Below, piece by piece: positions 63,173 to 64,000 of a stretch of 64,000 nt of DNA; the stretch's first letter is position 1; every line of letters begins with the position of its first letter. A model generated the notes under the pieces. It made no database searches and was not told where the DNA came from. It saw nothing but the letters and a program-made list of their open reading frames with translations. A program made the translations under genes and the position numbers. The stretch is from Psoroptes ovis (lineage: Eukaryota > Arthropoda > Arachnida > Sarcoptiformes > Psoroptidae), in contig PQWQ01000004.1 in the NCBI GenBank assembly GCA_002943765.1, forward strand, positions 3,534,001 through 3,598,000, read 5' to 3'.

Positions 63173-64000
63173 GATTAATTGAAATGAAAAAAAAATGAAT
63201 GAATGAATAAAAGATAAAACAAGAGAAAATAAAATAAAATAAAATAATTGAATTCAAGTATGTCGAAGTAAATGTAAATTTATTTTTATGTTTGTCAATT
63301 CAATTCAATTCAATTGTATGTAATGCATAAATGAATGAATTAATAAATGTTGATCATTAATGAACTACGTTTGAGATTTAAAAAATTGCATTCAATAAAT
63401 TTATTTTTCCAAAATTTTGAGTTCTTATTTGATGCTGATAATATTTGAATTTTTGTGTGTACATTTTCTTCAACAAAACAAAATCCATCAAATATTATTT
63501 GTTTTTTTTTTTTTTTGAATTTATGTTTATCAACAATTTTTTTAAATATTTATTTATTTATTCAACTGTATATATACTAAAGTGCATTGAAACAATGAGC
63601 GAAAAGAAGTGAAAAAAAAATGAAATGAAGAAATGACCAAATATTCCAAATCATAATTGATAATGAGAATTCAGAAATCAATCAAAGATCAAAGTCTATG
63701 AAATGAAATGAAATTTTGCTCTTGTTATCATCAATCATTCATATTTTTTTTGTTATTTTCAAATCATCAAAAATTTGTTTTTCTCAAAGATTTATTTATT
63801 TATTGTTTATTTGTTTATTATATTATATTTATTATCATCATCATAAAATACAAAATATCATTCAATCGGGGAAAAAAAACAAATTTGAGAATGAAATTTG
63901 AGAAGTTTTTATTCGAATTTCATTTTTTTTTCGAATGATGAAATGAATATCATCATTTTTTCGGTAGCAGATTTCTAAAGTTTCGATGATTATTTAATGT
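63173..64000. other. 5' flank of HAL
   Basis: AT-rich sequence upstream of the histidase start (minus-strand gene). It has TTTA/ATTT runs, a CAATT repeat near 63297-63315 and TATATATA near 63571. No exon is recognised before the window ends. Confidence 0.5.

Noticed and set aside
1..64000. CRISPR arrays, bacterial operons, rRNA or tRNA genes
   Set aside because: Repeats are simple-sequence or palindromic with no regular spacers; genes are spliced and eukaryotic; no tRNA cloverleaf was recognised by eye, though a covariance-model search would be needed to exclude one.

Overview
This is nuclear DNA from an AT-rich arthropod, most probably an acariform (dust-mite-like) mite. The evidence is spliced genes with GT-AG introns, cuticular chitin-binding proteins, a futsch/MAP1 giant protein, and non-coding DNA crowded with AAT/ATC trinucleotide runs, CA/GT dinucleotide runs and homopolymers. 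The species assignment is inference from composition and gene repertoire. There is no sign of bacterial operons, CRISPR arrays or rRNA, and no tRNA was recognised by eye.

Layout from left to right: (1) about 35-2642 (+), the 3' part of a Gly-rich protein ending in one six-Cys chitin-binding (CBM14) domain. (2) 6541-9484 (+), a second CBM14 protein with a long collagen- or silk-like Gly-Pro repeat tail; together these form a small cuticle-gene cluster. (3) 9.5-16.2 kb, a non-coding stretch holding several 80-bp perfect-looking foldback elements of mariner type. (4) 16164-18211 (+), an SLC10-type sodium/bile-acid transporter relative, followed by a 143-bp piggyBac-type MITE. (5) 20450-22765 (+), nucleobindin (EF-hand) with a poly-Gln tail. 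(6) 23412-25562 (-), a GT92 glycosyltransferase. (7) 26670-28876 (+), an Asn/Ser/Gln-rich protein with short docking-like motifs. (8) 28982-30226 (-), a PRDM13-like PR-domain/zinc-finger regulator, tail to tail with the previous gene. (9) 30.2-40.9 kb, a 10.6-kb non-coding stretch with hairpins, two related TATA-bearing blocks and another mariner-type MITE. (10) 40886-60178 (+), futsch/MAP1: four coding exons, one of them 15.7 kb, predicting about 5957 residues. (11) 60833-63172 (-), histidine ammonia-lyase in five exons, convergent with futsch.

Exon joins were worked out by hand from GT-AG sites, reading phase and similarity to the family. For every gene complete in the window the spliced length is a whole number of codons. 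The genes do not form one pathway. Only the two chitin-binding genes look functionally linked. The most unusual material is the set of short near-perfect palindromes (six mariner-like copies, three of them within 1.3 kb), the piggyBac-like MITE, the paired TATA blocks near 31.6-32.0 kb, and a Gln-to-Lys change at a probable sodium-site position of the SLC10 protein.
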